The position numbers and the translations under genes are program-made. From contig NZ_ML776455.1 in assembly GCF_009830945.1 (NCBI RefSeq), positions 1 to 64,000 of the forward strand: a stretch of DNA of 64,000 bases. The letters run 5' to 3'. Origin of the DNA: Nocardiopsis sp. FR4. GTDB taxonomy: Bacteria > Actinomycetota > Actinomycetes > Streptosporangiales > Streptosporangiaceae. Of the stretch, positions 17,158 through 24,884 are shown piece after piece. The number at the start of each line of letters is the position of its first letter. Position 1 is the stretch's first letter. Below the pieces are notes generated by a model. It saw only the letters and a program-made list of their open reading frames with translations. It had not been told where the DNA came from and searched no databases.

Positions 17158-17350
17158 GGTTCCCCCCAGAAAACGATCGCTGAACGTTCCTAACTCCTAT
17201 GACGGAGAGCGACGGGACAAGGTGACCGACGCGCGGACCGGGACCCGGCGGACCGCTCGGGCCGGCCGCTTCGCACAGCGCCGTGCGGTCGGGGCGCGCG
17301 GTCGGGGACCTGGGAACCCGTCCCGGTAGCCTGCGGTCCTGTGGCTCGTG

Positions 17351-18244
17351 TCACACCGGGATGGCGTCGAGTACGGAGAGTTGGAGTTCGTGCAGGCGTT
17401 CCGGGTCCGCGGTGATGTCGATCTCGCTGACGCGGCCGTCCCGGACCGTGATCTCCAGTACGTACAGGAGGCGTCCCGCAGGTGCGACGACGGCGCCTGG
17501 CGAGCCGTTGATCAGCACGGGCCGGGCGAAACGCGCACGCCGGATGTTGCCAGTCGTCTCCTCCGCGACGTGCTGTGCTCCGCGCAGCACCTTCGGCTCT
17601 CCCGCTCGCAGCGCGTACGTGTCCGCCCGCCGTACGACGTCGGGTGCGAGTACCTCCAGGAGGCCTTCGAGGTCGCCCGCGCGGGACGCGCCGAGGAAGG
17701 CGTCCACGACCTCGCGCTGTCGGGCGAAGTCCGGCCTGGTAACGGTGGTCGATCCCTGTACCCGGTGGCGTGCGCGGCTTGCCATCTTCTTCGCCGCGGC
17801 CGGGGTGCGCTCGACGATCTGCGCGATCTCGGAGAAGGGCACCGCGAACAGGTCGTGCAGCACGAAGGCGACGCGCTCGGCGGGGCTGAGCCTGTCTAGG
17901 ACGACGAGCAGGGCCAGGCCGACGGAGTCCGCGAGTACCGCTTCCCCTTCCGGGTCCGGGCCGCCGGCCTGCGGAGCGAACTGCTCGATCTCGCTGATGT
18001 CAGCGGTTTCCTCACGATTGGCCTTGCGACGGCGCAGCATGTCGAGGCAGACCCGGCCAGTGATCGTCGTCAGCCATCCCGTCGGATTGCTCAACTCTCT
18101 GAAGTCGCTGCGGCATGCCCGCAACCAGGTCTCCTGCAACGCGTCGTCCGCCTCGGACGCGGATCCGAGCATCCGGAAGGCAACACCGCGCAGGTGCTTG
18201 CGAGAACGTTCGAAATGCTCCGCCAGTTCAATCTGGCTATCCAT
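17351..18244 (-). CDS. ECF sigma factor with SnoaL-like C-terminal domain (SigJ/ECF41 type)
   Basis: The 297-residue protein starts with sigma region 2 (HLRGVAFRMLGSASEADDAL with QETWLRA following), then region 4 (DRLSPAERVAFVLHDLFAVP and FSEIAQIVERTPAAAKKMAS), then a SnoaL/NTF2-like domain from about 175 to the end. This layout is typical of ECF41/SigJ sigma factors, which have no separate anti-sigma protein and are controlled by their C-terminal extension. The family's DGGGK-type motif is degenerate here (PDVVRRADTYALRAGEPKVL). ATG 18244 follows AAGGCGG. It is the last gene before the right repeat, and its targets cannot be told; an SnoaL-type target promoter was not identified. Confidence 0.88.
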   Translation of the reverse strand: MDSQIELAEHFERSRKHLRGVAFRMLGSASEADDALQETWLRACRSDFRELSNPTGWLTTITGRVCLDMLRRRKANREETADISEIEQFAPQAGGPDPEGEAVLADSVGLALLVVLDRLSPAERVAFVLHDLFAVPFSEIAQIVERTPAAAKKMASRARHRVQGSTTVTRPDFARQREVVDAFLGASRAGDLEGLLEVLAPDVVRRADTYALRAGEPKVLRGAQHVAEETTGNIRRARFARPVLINGSPGAVVAPAGRLLYVLEITVRDGRVSEIDITADPERLHELQLSVLDAIPV

Positions 18245-18827
18245 TGGCCGCCTTTCTTGTTTCCATGTCCGTCATGCGTTTGGGCTGGAGATGTTTTCTT
18301 ATTTGTGGAGGCCTCGTGGATTTGAATAACAACTGGATTTGTGTGCAAAAATTACTTTTGCGGGTTTGGGGTATGTTTCGGCGGCATTGTCCTGAGACGA
18401 ACCAGACTGGAGCCGTGGGGGAGCGGAAGCGGTGGTCAGTAGCTATGTCTGTGGCCTGGCGAACTGCGAAAACCGGGGTCATGGCGACTCGCGTTCCAAT
18501 GCTTCCCTGGGGTTGACCTCATCATCATAAAGGGGTGAGATGCGGCCCCCCATAGGGGGCGACACTATCCGTGTCCATGCACTACAGGCAGTTTGCCGGG
18601 CGCCGTGCGCCGGGTTTCTTCCCATGGTGTTGAGTCCGCACCCCGACTGGCCACCAGGTGCGCTCTCGTGAGGCGGCCGCCTCCGCTGTACCGGGCCGGG
18701 ACGCCTTTTCAGCGGCGGCCCGGACGGACCCCGCTCCGGGATCGGGGTGTCCGCACCGGAGAGCCGTGTCCGAGTGGGACCCCGTCACGGGCGGAAACGA
18801 CGGCGGGGTGTGACCGCTGGCCGTCGG
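18245..18827. other. Intergenic region ending at the right repeat
   Basis: This stretch has no supported gene. It includes a lower-GC patch (18300-18400) and a compact hairpin GCCCCC-CATA-GGGGGC at 18545-18560. It ends at the repeat boundary 18828, which would be the right junction of the acquired DNA. Confidence 0.4.
18545..18560. other. Short GC hairpin
   Basis: A six-base-pair perfect stem with a four-base loop (GCCCCC CATA GGGGGC) lies in otherwise non-coding DNA about 270 bp before the right repeat. It lacks a T tract, so a regulatory or recombination-related role is only a possibility. Confidence 0.3.
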
Positions 18828-18838
18828 TGGCCGGGGGT

Positions 18839-18857
18839 GGTCAGGAATCGAGAAGCG
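18839..18857 (+). promoter_or_regulatory. Shared promoter element of VOC genes, copy 2
   Basis: This is the same 19-mer as at 3106-3124, located 31 bp before the VOC start codon in the right repeat. Confidence 0.55.
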
Positions 18858-18888
18858 CGGTTTGGCGGTCCGGTTCTAGATTGACGCT

Positions 18889-19299
18889 ATGGACATCACC
18901 ATTCACACCAGTTACCTGCCTCACCAGGACCCGGAGGCCTCCCTGGCCTTCTACCGGGACATCCTCGGCTTCGAGGTGCGCAACGACGTCGGCCAGGGCA
19001 AGATGCGCTGGATCACGGTCGGCCCGGCCGGCCAGCCCGGCACGTCCATCCTGCTCGCGCCCCCGGACGCCGACCCCGGGATCACCGAGGAGGAGCGCCG
19101 CGCCATCGCCGAGATGATGGCCAAGGGCACCTACGGCTGGATCCTGCTGGCCACCCCGGACCTGGACGGCACCTTCGACAAGGTCCAGGCCACGGGCGCC
19201 GAGGTCGTCCAGGAGCCGACCCAGCAGCCCTACGGCATCCGCGACTGCGCCTTCCGCGATCCGGCGGGGAACATGGTCCGCATCCAGGAGGTGCGCTGA
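18889..19299 (+). CDS. VOC (glyoxalase) family protein in operon with araC
   Basis: The 136-residue protein and its gene are identical to the copy at 3156. Here the gene is followed 91 bp later by an AraC-type regulator gene and, further on, by a second VOC gene with the same promoter element, so it belongs to a small locus for sensing or handling a reactive small molecule. VOC-AraC pairs are common in actinomycetes, with the regulator usually controlling its neighbour. Substrate unknown. Confidence 0.88.
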   Translation: MDITIHTSYLPHQDPEASLAFYRDILGFEVRNDVGQGKMRWITVGPAGQPGTSILLAPPDADPGITEEERRAIAEMMAKGTYGWILLATPDLDGTFDKVQATGAEVVQEPTQQPYGIRDCAFRDPAGNMVRIQEVR

Positions 19300-19390
19300 G
19301 CCGCCCGGACCCTTCCCTTCCCACCAGTGAGCACCCTGCGGCCGGCATGCCCCGGGTGCTCGCCCGCATCCGAGAGCAGGGAGTCTCCCC

Positions 19391-19855
19391 ATGTGCCATC
19401 CCTCCTGGGGACGTGCTCGCGCCGAGGCGCAGCACCTGGAGGACCTCGCCCGGCTGCGCCGCGTCCGGGACAGGATCGACCGCGAGTACGCGCAACCGCT
19501 GAACGTCGAGGCGCTCGCACTCGGCGTGCACATGTCCGCCGGGCACCTGAGCCGCCAGTTCCGCAAGGCCTACGGCGAGTCGCCCTACTCGTACCTGATG
19601 ACGCGGCGCATCGAGCGCGCCGCGGCCCTGCTGCGTCGCGGCGACCTCAGCGTCACCGAGGTCTGCTTCGCGGTCGGCTGCTCGTCCCTGGGCACCTTCA
19701 GCACCCGCTTCAGCGAGCTGTTCGGCATGTCGCCCAGCGCCTACCGGGACCAGGAGGCGAATGTCGCTGAGGGCCTGCCGCAGTGCGTGGCCAAACAGGT
19801 CACGCGACCGGTCAGGAATCGAGAAGCGCCGGTCAGGGGGCCGGAACTAGCGTGA
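19391..19855 (+). CDS. AraC-family transcriptional regulator (DNA-binding domain only)
   Basis: The 154-residue protein is almost entirely an AraC/XylS double helix-turn-helix domain: RVRDRIDREYAQPLNVEALA, then SAGHLSRQFRKAYGESPYSY, then SVTEVCFAVGCSSLGTFSTR with FSELFGMSPSAYR closing the second HTH (residues about 22-125). There is no separate effector domain, so it may bind constitutively or sense through the short C-terminal tail. ATG 19391 has GGGAG eight bases upstream. Its ribosome site and first codons are part of the 571-bp repeat, so the left copy keeps its start signals but not its body. Confidence 0.88.
   Translation: MCHPSWGRARAEAQHLEDLARLRRVRDRIDREYAQPLNVEALALGVHMSAGHLSRQFRKAYGESPYSYLMTRRIERAAALLRRGDLSVTEVCFAVGCSSLGTFSTRFSELFGMSPSAYRDQEANVAEGLPQCVAKQVTRPVRNREAPVRGPELA
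19810..19828 (+). promoter_or_regulatory. Shared promoter element of VOC genes, copy 3
   Basis: GGTCAGGAATCGAGAAGCG recurs here, inside the 3' end of araC, ending 32 bp before the ATG of the two-domain VOC gene. The bases after it (GGCCGG, CTAG, TGACG) also echo the first two copies. Conservation outside the repeat supports function. Confidence 0.6.
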
Positions 19856-19860
19856 CGGAC

Positions 19861-20580
19861 ATGGCATTCATCGAATCCGTCACCCTCGGGGTGGACGACC
19901 CCACGGCCGCTGACCGCTTCTACACCGCCGCCTTCGGCCCGGACACTCGGGTGGGGCTGCGGGCCTCGCAGGAGCCGACGACCGGCTTCCGCGGGTTCAC
20001 GCTGTCGCTCATCGTGTCCCAGCCCTCCACCGTCAGGAGTCTCATCGACTCCGCCGTCGAGGCCGGTGCCACGCTGTTGAAGCCCGCCACGAAGTCCTTC
20101 TGGGGCCACGGCGGTGTCGTGCGGGCCCCGGACGGCACGATCTGGAAGGTCACGACCTCGGCGAAGAAGGACACCGGCCCCGACACCCGGCGGATCGACG
20201 ACGTCGTGCTCCTGCTCGGGGTCGGGGACGTGGCCGCGAGCAAGCGGTTCTACGCCGACCGGGGCCTGGCCGCGGCCAAGAGCGTCGGCCGCATGTACGT
20301 CGAGTTCGACACGGGGGACAGCCCCGTCAAGCTGGGGCTGTACCGGCGCCGGGCCCTCGCCAAGGACGCCGGGGTCTCCCCCGAGGGCACCGGGTCGCAC
20401 CGGCTCGTGTTCGGCGGCGCCGCCGGGCCCTTCACCGACCCGGACGGCTTCGCCTGGGAGGCCGCGCCGGTGGCCGGTCAGCGACACCGCGGTGCGTGCT
20501 GCCCGGCCCGGCGAACCGGGAAACCGCCGCGAACACGCCCTCCCCGGAGGAGGGCCCGCCACGAACGGACCGGAGAGAGC
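19861..20580 (+). CDS. Two-domain VOC family protein with no in-frame stop before the next gene
   Basis: From ATG 19861 the protein runs MAFIESVTLGVDDPTAADRF through one VOC module, then a second starting RRIDDVVLLLGVGDVAASKR and ending GPFTDPDGFAWEAAP near base 20473, the usual family C-terminus. After that the frame stays open through arginine-rich, non-coding-like sequence, runs into the start of the next gene at 20581 and ends only at 21141. Either the stop was lost by mutation, or a base was missed: a one-base shift would end the gene at TGA 20584, overlapping the next ATG. The end given here is therefore a compromise. It shares its promoter element with the other VOC genes. Confidence 0.65.
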
Positions 20581-21037
20581 ATGACGGACGCACCCCCGCG
20601 CGGGCTCGCGGAGAGGCTGCGGGACACCCGCGCGAGGCTGGAGGGCGACATCGACCTCTGGCTGGCGTCGTCGGACTCCCCGGGCGGGGCCCCACCTGGT
20701 CCCGCTCTCCTACCTGTGGGACGGGACCGCGTTCCTCGTCTCCACGGCCCGCGCCTCGGTCACCGGCCGCAACCTGCTTGCGGACGGCCGGGTGCGGCTC
20801 AGCCTCGGGCCGACCCTCGACGTGGTCATGGTCGACGGCACCGCCGAACCGGTGGACGCCGCCGACCTGGGGCAGGAGACGGGCGACGCGTTCGCGGCCA
20901 GGACCGGCTTCGACCCGCGCGAGATCGACGAGCCCTACCAGTACTTCCTGATCAGGCCGCAGCGCGTCCAGGCCTGGCGGGAGGTCAACGAGATGCGGGA
21001 GCGCGACCTCATGCGCGACGGCCGTTGGCTCGGCTGA
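20581..21037 (+). pseudogene. Pyridoxamine 5'-phosphate oxidase family gene with frameshift
   Basis: ATG 20581 follows GGAGAG and starts MTDAPPRGLAERLRDTRARL with EGDIDLWLASSDSPGG next. The frame then loses coding sense. In the next frame the expected continuation appears (HLVPLSYLWDGTAFLVSTAR and ASVTGRNLLADGRVRLSLGP, to DLMRDGRWLG at 21037). Adding one C to the four-C run at 20690-20693 rejoins the two halves into a normal F420/FMN split-barrel protein of about 150 residues. It may be a real mutation or a homopolymer error; other genes within 4 kb show the same kind of break. Confidence 0.75.
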
Positions 21038-21099
21038 CCGGCGCGCTCGCGGCGGCGACACCCGTGGCGAGGAACGGCACACGGAAGGTCGCGCAAAAG

Positions 21100-21117
21100 A
21101 TACCGACCGGGCGGTAT
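21100..21117. promoter_or_regulatory. TetR-type palindrome upstream of the DUF1330 gene
   Basis: ATACCGACCGGGCGGTAT is an 18-bp palindrome with one mismatched pair, of the kind bound by TetR-family repressors. It lies 62 bp before the DUF1330 start and just upstream of a TAGACT -10-like box. No TetR gene is adjacent. Confidence 0.5.
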
Positions 21118-21178
21118 GCAAGACGGGGGTGTCCTCCCTAGACTGCTGTCCCCGGAAGACCGACGGCAAGGAGCACCG

Positions 21179-21541
21179 ATGGCAGTCGAACCCTCAGGCG
21201 CCTATCTCGAACGACTGATGGACGAGGACCGGGGCGGTCCCGTCGTCATGCTCAACCTGCTGCGGTTCGCCCCGGGCGGCCGGGCCTCGTACGCCGAGTA
21301 CTCGCGGCAGGCCAGGCACTTCCTCAAGAAGTACGGCGCCGAGCTCGTCTACGCCGGGGACGGGTCGACCCCGCTCGTCGCCGAGCAGGGGCAGGACTGG
21401 GACGCCGTGCTCCTCGTGCGCTATCCGAGCAGGGAGGTGTTCAGCCGGATGGTCACCGACCCCGAGTACCGGGCGATCACCCACCTGCGCACCGAGGCCC
21501 TGAGCGAGGCCGTACTCCAGCCCACGACCCCCTGGGAGTAG
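21179..21541 (+). CDS. DUF1330 family protein
   Basis: This 120-residue protein has the small ferredoxin-like fold of DUF1330: GPVVMLNLLRFAPGGRASYA, a central ELVYAGDGSTPLVAEQGQDW, and DAVLLVRYPSREVFSRMVTD with PEYRAITHLRTEAL. Members are dimeric alpha-beta barrel proteins of unknown function related to EthD and ABM proteins. ATG 21179 follows AAGGAG. A TetR-like palindrome and a TAGACT box lie upstream, so it is probably expressed from its own regulated promoter. Confidence 0.8.
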   Translation: MAVEPSGAYLERLMDEDRGGPVVMLNLLRFAPGGRASYAEYSRQARHFLKKYGAELVYAGDGSTPLVAEQGQDWDAVLLVRYPSREVFSRMVTDPEYRAITHLRTEALSEAVLQPTTPWE

Positions 21542-21588
21542 TCCCGTGGCCCGGGGTGGACGGGTGCTTCCCGTCCACCCCGGGACGG

Positions 21589-22065
21589 TCAGCCGGCGAA
21601 GGCGTGGGCCCGCAGGGCGGGCGGAACGGCGGCGGGGTCGACGCTGAGTTCGGCCCACACGTGGGTGCCCAGGTCCGCCCAGGGCGCGCAGCGGTGGTGG
21701 CCCCAGCGCGGACGGGTTCTCCACCATGAGCAGGCCGCGCTGGCCCCCTCCGCCCAGTCCCACTCGTCGGTGGTGCGCTGGTGGGGGATCCGCGGGACGC
21801 CGCCCCCGCCGCCGGAGTCGGTCAGCCCCGCGCGCAGGGTGGCGGGGCCGGGCAGGGACAGTGCCCGCAGCACCTCGCCTCCCGGCTTTCCGAAGTCGGT
21901 GTACTTGACGCAGTTCGCGAACAGCTCGCTGGCGACCAGGGTGAGCGTGTCGACCAGGTCGGGGTCGGAGCCGCGCAGGTTGCGGGCGAGGTCGGCGCGG
22001 ACCCGGGCGAGCTGGGACAGGCGGCCGGGGTAGAGGCGGTGCTCCCAGCGGACGAGGGCGCTCAT
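21589..22065 (-). CDS. RsbW-like ATP-binding protein with a locally scrambled frame
   Basis: The 158-residue protein belongs to the HATPase_c_2 (anti-sigma/serine kinase-like) family common in actinomycetes: N box LVASELFANCVKYT, and LTDSGGGGG for the G1 region. The expected G2 box (GRGLLMVENLSARWG) is absent from this frame and appears instead in the neighbouring one, after which the original frame resumes at RWGHHRCAPWADLGTHVWAE. Restoring one G in the G run near 21758 and two bases near 21711 repairs it. So either two compensating indels disabled the ATP lid or the sequence has local errors. The start is taken at ATG 22065, where the domain begins. Confidence 0.7.
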   Translation of the reverse strand: MSALVRWEHRLYPGRLSQLARVRADLARNLRGSDPDLVDTLTLVASELFANCVKYTDFGKPGGEVLRALSLPGPATLRAGLTDSGGGGGVPRIPHQRTTDEWDWAEGASAACSWWRTRPRWGHHRCAPWADLGTHVWAELSVDPAAVPPALRAHAFAG

Positions 22066-22131
22066 GCCGGAACCCCCCGCCGCTGGCGCTGCCCGAGCCA
22101 GGCGCGGGTGAGCGAGGCCAATTCGTCGCAC

Positions 22132-22626
22132 TCACCGGGAGCGGAGGGCGCGGGGCGCGGGGCCCCGGACCGCGCCGAAGCGGGGCGCGGGGCCGGACGG
22201 GGTGTTCCCCTGGGGGTCCTCCCTCCACTGGAGGACGATGGCGGCGGCGCGTTCCTGGACCTGGGCGAAGGCGCGGCGTACCTCGTCGGGTTCGGCTTCG
22301 TGGCTGATCCGGGGCCGGGGCGGGCGGGGCGGCCGGGCTTCGGCGGCGCGCAGGTGTTCGTGGGCGGCGAGGTGGGGGCGCACCAGGGCGATCTCGTCCG
22401 CGTGGATCTGCTCGCCCGGGAATGCGAGGCGTGGTGCCGGAGCGGCGGGGCTCGCGGGAATCCGGTCGGTCTGCTCGGGAGGGGGAGGCGGGGGAGCGTA
22501 GCGGCGCACGCGCGAGGAGCGTCGACGGCGACCGCTGGTGGTGGAGTGGCGACCGTCGGGGGACGTGAGCAGAGCGGTGAAGGGGTTCAGGACACGCCTG
22601 AGAGGGGCAGCGCTAAACTGGCGCAT
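22132..22626 (-). CDS. Hypothetical protein upstream of the RsbW-like gene
   Basis: The 164-residue protein starts MRQFSAAPLRRVLNPFTALL after AAGGAA at good spacing. It is rich in Arg, Pro and Ala, with a possible ordered patch IHADEIALVRPHLAAHEHLR and a helical RRAFAQVQERAAAIVLQWRE. I do not recognise a family. It is on the same strand as, and 66 bp upstream of, the RsbW-like gene, so the two are probably co-transcribed. Confidence 0.55.
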   Translation of the reverse strand: MRQFSAAPLRRVLNPFTALLTSPDGRHSTTSGRRRRSSRVRRYAPPPPPPEQTDRIPASPAAPAPRLAFPGEQIHADEIALVRPHLAAHEHLRAAEARPPRPPRPRISHEAEPDEVRRAFAQVQERAAAIVLQWREDPQGNTPSGPAPRFGAVRGPAPRALRSR

Positions 22627-22792
22627 GCTGGCAATTCCTTTGGTTCAAGGGTTGACGTTGCTGGCCAAGGCCCCGGGCGGTTTCAGCCGTCGCGGGGTCA
22701 TTCGTTGGGTTGTGTGTTCGGAACAGAGAGTAGGGGATGGCGGAGATGGGGTGGAGCCATACTGGAAAGTAATGTGGGTTCGGGAAAGAAAA

Positions 22793-22826
22793 ACGGCCAC
22801 CTGGAATACCAGGTGGCCGTTGTTTT
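22793..22826. terminator. Strong rho-independent terminator
   Basis: A 12-bp perfect stem ACGGCCACCTGG/CCAGGTGGCCGT with an AATA loop spans 22793-22820. On the minus strand it is followed by TTTTTCTTT, so it ends the XRE-DUF397 operon, whose last stop codon is at 22836. On the plus strand TGTTTT follows, so it may also work the other way. Confidence 0.88.
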
Positions 22827-22835
22827 GTCCCGTTT

Positions 22836-23021
22836 TCAGAGGGTGGGGAGGATGACGCAGTTCAGGAACGAGGTCCAGGCTCCTGGTGTGTAGTCGATGT
22901 GTCCGAGTGCGCGGTTCTGGGTGTCGCGGACGAGTACGGCCTCGCCCTCGGCTACCTCGACGCAGCGGCCTTCGGCACCGCTGTAGCTGCTTGTATGCCG
23001 GTGAGGTTCACGCTTGCTCAT
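22836..23021 (-). CDS. DUF397 domain protein
   Basis: The 61-residue protein shows the DUF397 pattern: HTSSYSGAEGRCVEVAEGEA, VLVRDTQNRALGHIDYTPGA, WTSFL. DUF397 proteins are small partners of XRE/DUF5753 regulators and are thought to modulate them (WhiJ/AbaA-type pairs in Streptomyces). The start overlaps the end of the upstream XRE gene by 14 bases, so the two are coupled. A strong terminator follows. Confidence 0.88.
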   Translation of the reverse strand: MSKREPHRHTSSYSGAEGRCVEVAEGEAVLVRDTQNRALGHIDYTPGAWTSFLNCVILPTL

Positions 23022-23540
23022 CGAGTTCTTCCTTGACCTTCCTGCTCAGCTCCCGGCTCGCACGGGGCGACAGCGCTTCCGCCTGGAGAACGCCGAAAAG
23101 CATCGCGCGGTGTTGTATCTGCATCATGTCATCCATGAGCGCTTCGCCCTTCATGTGCTCGGCTGAGGCGACCATGGGCTTGTCGGGGAAGGTGTAGGCA
23201 CAGAACGGACCGGAGCCCCCGGGATGGCATTCGGCGTCGGCGGGGACCACCGTGGCCTCCCGCTCCAACTGCCCCACCTCGGTGTACCAGGGCGGTAGTG
23301 AATCGGGAGTGTTCGCCGAGTTCCACGCCTGCTTCATCGCACCGGAGGAGCCGAACAACTCGTCCAGTTCCGAAGCCCGGTCCGAGGGCAGCCTGCGGCT
23401 CCCCCGCTCCCAGGCCGACACCGTGGACTGCACCACCCGCATCTCCTGTGCCACCTGAGCCTGCGCCATCCCGCTGTTCCTGCGACAGCTGCTGACTTCT
23501 GCCCCAGACGCCGCGGCCTGGGGCGGACCCTACGACTCAT
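23008..23540 (-). pseudogene. XRE/DUF5753 helix-turn-helix regulator with N-terminal frameshift
   Basis: From about 23510 down, the frame encodes SGMAQAQVAQEMRVVQSTVS followed by AWERGSRRLPS (HTH_XRE) and a short DUF5753-like remainder ending in KVKEELDEQA. The expected N-terminus, MSRRVRPRPRRLGQK, lies in another frame, starting at ATG 23540 behind GGAG. A one-base insertion just after the AAG of LGQK would fuse the parts. The protein is also short for the family (about 177 residues against about 280), so the ligand-sensing domain is abbreviated. If translated from the internal ATG 23469 it would lack the first HTH helix. Confidence 0.7.
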
Positions 23541-23732
23541 TACGACTCCCATTTCCGGGTTATCGCCAGCACGACCCATGCAAGTCCAGGGCACGACGCG
23601 ATAGGGCGGGAAACGACGAAACGTGACCCTTCGGTGATAACCCTGGCGAGCTCGAATGGCTGACCCCATGGTGGTGCCACGGGCCACCCGTGCCGTGGCT
23701 TTCCGGGAAGGGATCACAAGGTGGGGTCATTG

Positions 23733-24248
23733 ATGCGCATAAACCTCAATAAAATTCACAATAACGGCGTACCTGAGCCGCTTCCCGGACGGGTCGCCGA
23801 TCCCGACACCCGGGCGCCGATCGTGCTGGGCCGGGCGCCGCACCAATGCCTCAACCACGCGCTGAAGCTCCCCGGGCGGCCCGAACAGGCGGCGGTGCTG
23901 CGCAGGAGCCTGGCGGCCGTACTCCCGGGCTACGCGACCGATCCCGGCCTGGCCCTGGCCAGCGAGCTGTTCAACAACGCCGTCGCGCACACGCGCAGCG
24001 GGGAGGAGGGCGGCGAGGTCATCGTCGCCGTGAACCGGCTGCCCGGCCGGGTGCGGGTCAAGGTCGTCGACCAGGGACCGCGCGCCCCGGAGGGCACCTC
24101 ACCGCACCTGCACCCGCTCGAACCCGGGCGGGAGGGCGGGCTGGGCCTGCGCCTGGTGGCCGCCGAGGCGAGCCGCTGGGGCACCCACCACGACGGGGGC
24201 CGGACCACGGTGTGGTTCGAGGTGGAGCGCTCGGCGACGCGGGTGTGA
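23733..24248 (+). CDS. RsbW-like ATP-binding protein
   Basis: The 171-residue protein is a HATPase_c_2 family member, with LALASELFNNAVAHTRSGEE as the N box, VVDQGPRAPEG as G1 and GREGGLGLRLVAAEASRWGT as G2. Such proteins act as anti-sigma kinases or stand-alone sensors. The box order is intact here, in contrast to the scrambled copy at 21589. ATG 23733 is chosen because AAGGTGGGG lies just upstream; GTG 23721 would start inside that site. The first 40 residues are A/T-rich in codon use and not conserved. A small (frameshifted) gene follows after seven bases. Confidence 0.82.
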   Translation: MRINLNKIHNNGVPEPLPGRVADPDTRAPIVLGRAPHQCLNHALKLPGRPEQAAVLRRSLAAVLPGYATDPGLALASELFNNAVAHTRSGEEGGEVIVAVNRLPGRVRVKVVDQGPRAPEGTSPHLHPLEPGREGGLGLRLVAAEASRWGTHHDGGRTTVWFEVERSATRV

Positions 24249-24255
24249 GGGGGCG

Positions 24256-24611
24256 GTGGGCTGGACCTACTCGGACGACCTGGCGCACTACGAGGCCGCG
24301 CGGGAGCTCGGCAGGCGGTGCGGGCGTCTGTGGCTGGTGATGTGGAGTCCCCGATGCGCGCCTACGCGGCCTTCTACCTGGGGCCCGAGGCCGTGCCCTG
24401 GCAGGGCGCTCCGACACCGGAGCGGCTGGTGGACCGGCTGGGGGAGGTGGAGCGGGAGGTGGCCGGTGCCGGTGGCGGGTTCTGGAGCTGCCCGGTGGCC
24501 GGGTGCGGGTGGTCCTCGCGCAACCCGATGGGCCACCCGTGTCCGCATTCGGTCATGCCGCCCCCTTGCCCCTCCCCTCCGGGAGTGCTCCCATGTCATC
24601 ACTCACAGTGA
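24256..24611 (+). pseudogene. Small hypothetical protein gene, frameshifted
   Basis: The first frame (GTG 24256) gives GWTYSDDLAHYEAARELGRR with CGRLWLVMWSP next and then degenerates. The second frame (ending 24611) continues with MRAYAAFYLGPEAVPWQGAP followed by TPERLVDRLGEVEREVA and a C-terminal FWSCPVAGCGWSSRNPMGHP with a further Cys, which resembles a zinc knuckle. One extra C in the CCCC run near 24350 would join them into one protein of about 118 residues. The function is unknown. This is the same class of one-base C-run break as at 20690. Confidence 0.5.
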
Positions 24612-24613
24612 TG
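24597..24613. promoter_or_regulatory. Palindrome upstream of the protease gene
   Basis: CATCACT-CAC-AGTGATG has perfect 7-bp arms around a 3-bp centre and lies about 270 bp before the protease start, at the very end of the frameshifted small gene. It may be an operator; the rest of the 24614-24884 gap shows no other clear feature. Confidence 0.35.
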
Positions 24614-24884
24614 AATCCAGGTCACATGGTGATCCGGTTCGGCCGCCACCGCCGCGGGGCGGGTACGCGACCACGAACGCCCACAGGCCGCTGGACGCCG
24701 GAGAGCGCTCACCCCCCTTACACCGAACGTTTCGCGCGCCTAATGTGGCGTGCGCTTGGCGGAAGTTTGACAGCGATGGACGCCGCGCCCACGAAGCACG
24801 GCGTCGCCAGCCCGGTCGCCCACAGCAGCGGGTGCCGGTCCTTTCTCCCTCTCCCCCCCCGACCGACCAGGAGACCAGGGAAAC

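Larger units (their letters stand above)
18828..19398. repeat. 571-bp perfect direct repeat, right copy
   Basis: This copy is identical to 3095-3665. Here the unit is in a natural context: the ATG TGC CA at its end is the beginning of a complete araC gene, and the same promoter 19-mer recurs just downstream. It is therefore the likely ancestral copy. Confidence 0.95.
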
